52,454 nt of DNA. Origin: Mesaphorura yosii. Lineage: Eukaryota; Arthropoda; Collembola; Poduromorpha; Tullbergiidae. The stretch covers positions 1 to 52,454 of the forward strand of contig WIXG01000469.1 in the NCBI GenBank assembly GCA_009869945.1, read 5' to 3'. Numbering within the stretch: the stretch's first letter is position 1; the number at the start of each line of letters is the position of its first letter. This document shows, piece after piece, positions 47,533 through 52,454 of this stretch. A program made the translations under genes and the position numbers. The notes under the pieces are model-generated. The model did no database searches and was not told where the DNA came from. It saw only the letters and a list, made by a program, of their open reading frames with translations.

Positions 47533-49718
47533 GCAATGGGTTTAAATCTTTCTAACAAAATCCAAATATGTAAGTGATAAATCAAATACTTCAAGTCCAA
47601 AAGCCCAATGCATGAACGCTTGAATTGAATGCCGGTACCAGAAGATTTAATACGTGTACATATCGAGCAGCTGAAGATTGATATTGAGGTGGTTAAGTAA
47701 GATGTAATTTTGTGCTGTTGGAATGTACTGACCACAATAAAATCGAATAAATCCCCCAAATTGTAATTTTACGGTGTAATTGCATTCCACGACATTGTTA
47801 CTTGCTTTCAAGCCCATCCAATTACCTTCAGACAGCAATACAATAATAAAGCAAAGTTTATGATATTTTGATGGTGCTGGTTTTGAAGGTGGGCTCAGTT
47901 TTATTGTTGTCCATGCTGACCAGGCCAGCCAATTCCCGGCTCTCATTATTCGCCGCTGTCCGCAGCCGAGCCGAGCCACCGGTCACCTGTCTCCGTAGAC
48001 CATAACTCATTTTATTGGTGCAGTGCAGTGAAGTACACGCTGCTGCTCCTGCTTAATGGGTTCCTAATTTCATCATCTTAATCGTCTGCTTGCGTAAGTA
48101 AGTAGTACTTTCGTGGTTCCATTACTTTATCTTGTCGATCGACACAAAATCCTTCAGAGTTTAATATTTTCAGTACGTCCAGCCAACAGGTTTCTGGGTT
48201 TTACGCATAGTTTCAAGGAGACAAAAAGAATAGGAAGCATAAAAGAGAGGGCCTTATTTGAGTTGACTTCTTTTCAAGAATTCAACATCGACTCTGCTCG
48301 GTCATAAACGAGATACGAGCAGCGTGCAGCAGGTAAAACTCATCCATTATCTGATAATGTCTTAAGTATGATGATGACTACAACAATACCTTTGCCTTTT
48401 CTCGGAGCTGCGTCCGCCTTTGCCTTCCTGGCCTGACAATACACCAGAATAAGAAATTGAGAGCACGAGCTGGAATTTCAAAGTTTACGATTTCACCGTT
48501 TATGATGCGATAAGGTATTCGAGTCAACGTGGTCGTCGAGGGTCCGATCCACTCAACAGTCAGGTAAATGTAACAAGCTTTACTACTTAACTATACATTT
48601 ATTACGGTTGTCGTTCGTGTCTGCCTTTCGCTTGACCAGAACAATCGTCATAAACATCACTAATCTAATCTAACCAGATGATGGTCCCTCAGTTGACTCG
48701 AAGGCTCAGCGCACATAATCAGATTGGCCCTAACTGTACTTTATTGTTTGTTTACATGTAGAATGGTCAAGCTTGCTGTGCAAAATACCACAATCCGCCT
48801 TGGGACGACGCGACCTCCATGCTCCAGTGACTTTGTACCTCCAGACAAAGAGGAAAGCGTGCTGAACGGAAAACTGACTAAAATCGAACAGCAATGTCAA
48901 TTTTTGAGAAGCGTCGAGTGCTAATAAAATTTTAAGCTTAACTCATGTGCCTTTCGTCGTCGCATTTCATTTCAGCTCCCGACTCAGCATCTCAGCATAT
49001 TACGCATGCATTTTTTACATCCACAGTCAGTGCGGATGAACAAACTTGCGAGTTAGCCAGTGAAATGTGGCACAGGCACACAGCCGTGCCATGGCAGAGC
49101 GAACGATCCGGGTCTTCTTATTTGTTACAGCTGCTACTTATAGGAGAATGATTTTCCACTGATAGAATGCGATGATCGAAAGAATAATATACGCCGAGCT
49201 ATTGTTGATGATTGGACCAAAGTGAGACTATTATTTGGTGAAAGACACGCCTATTTTTCTCCAACTCACTGCTCCTGTGCCTGCTGCTGAGCTTCTTACC
49301 ATTCGACATGATTGTTAAAACCAGTTTATGTTTTTACCAACCAGCAGGCCAAACCAACAGCCAACCCTCTTTCTTTCTCTCCCGTGCTTCCAGCGAACAC
49401 GATTCTGTTCACTGCTCACTGCTACCTCTGCCTGGCCTGAGGTCTGCCTTTCATTTCATGTCAATACTTATTGGTGTTGTAACCCACGAATTTGTATCAC
49501 TTGATCGTCAACATTTCATCCTTCAACTCGAGAAATTAGTAACACTGGCTGTGAGCCGTCTCTCTGTGTCGTGATTCAGAAAATAATTGGCTCACTTGTG
49601 TTCTCTCGTCATTAACCCGACGTCAGGCGAATAAACCAGTGCAGTGCTGTTCAGAACTTGTGCTGAAAACGTTTGATATTGTGTGCAATTAAACTGAAAA
49701 TAACCTATCAAATTTCAA
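47533..49718 (+). promoter_or_regulatory. Upstream region and 5' leader of even-skipped
   Basis: These 2.2 kb lie between the upstream gene's polyadenylation signal and the eve start codon, with no recognised gene. As eve enhancers in other arthropods flank the gene, regulatory elements are expected here (inference), but I could not assign specific factor sites or a clear TATA box. Confidence 0.4.

Positions 49719-52454
<2,736 letters not shown>

Noticed and set aside
47647..47979. Minus-strand open frame of 110 codons downstream of the membrane-protein gene
   Set aside because: No start context, partner exon or family match. It overlaps the probable 3' UTR.

Overview
The window is animal nuclear DNA. 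Genes have spliced exons with GT...AG introns, polyadenylation signals, TATA/initiator promoters and a histone 3' stem-loop. The homeodomain at the right end is of the arthropod Even-skipped type. The other genes are ordinary bilaterian families (ADAM10/Kuzbanian, Nog1/GTPBP4, CFAP299, a DHRSX-like dehydrogenase). I infer an arthropod, probably pancrustacean. The species cannot be named from the sequence.

Layout, left to right. (1) 2-10773, plus strand: the 3' part of a large leucine-rich-repeat transmembrane receptor (about 23 LRRs, LRR C-terminal cap, fibronectin III-like region, one membrane helix, His-rich tail), in six exons with introns up to 4.8 kb. (2) 10774-15440: noncoding, holding a complete 368-bp hAT-type miniature transposon with an 8-bp target duplication (11637-12020). 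(3) 15441-16300, minus strand: an intronless, very divergent histone H3 with its own TATA/initiator promoter and a replication-type histone stem-loop. It stands head-to-head with (4) 16653-17785, plus strand: CFAP299, a cilium/flagellum gene. (5) 18171-19589, plus strand: a DHRSX-like short-chain dehydrogenase whose catalytic lysine is glutamine. (6) 20280-21014, plus strand: a secreted SnoaL-like (NTF2-fold) protein with a clear core promoter. (7) 22133-26243, minus strand: thirteen exons of the ADAM10/Kuzbanian metalloprotease; the signal-peptide exon lies further upstream and is not certain. (8) 26244-39566: 13 kb with no recognisable gene, possibly mostly kuz intron 1 and upstream DNA. (9) 39567-42362, plus strand: the twelve-exon ribosome-assembly GTPase Nog1. 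(10) 42363-46369: noncoding. (11) 46370-47483, plus strand: an unrecognised three-exon multi-pass membrane protein. (12) 47484-49718: probable upstream region of even-skipped. (13) 49719 to window end: the first two exons of even-skipped, cut by the window inside an intron that carries a second inverted-repeat element.

The genes do not form a pathway. The most suggestive association is the divergent H3 paired with CFAP299 across about 0.4 kb, which could mean shared male-germline or ciliated-cell expression (inference). Exon structures were built by hand from splice-site consensus, reading phase and remembered family alignments. Every multi-exon gene reported keeps an open frame across all its junctions.
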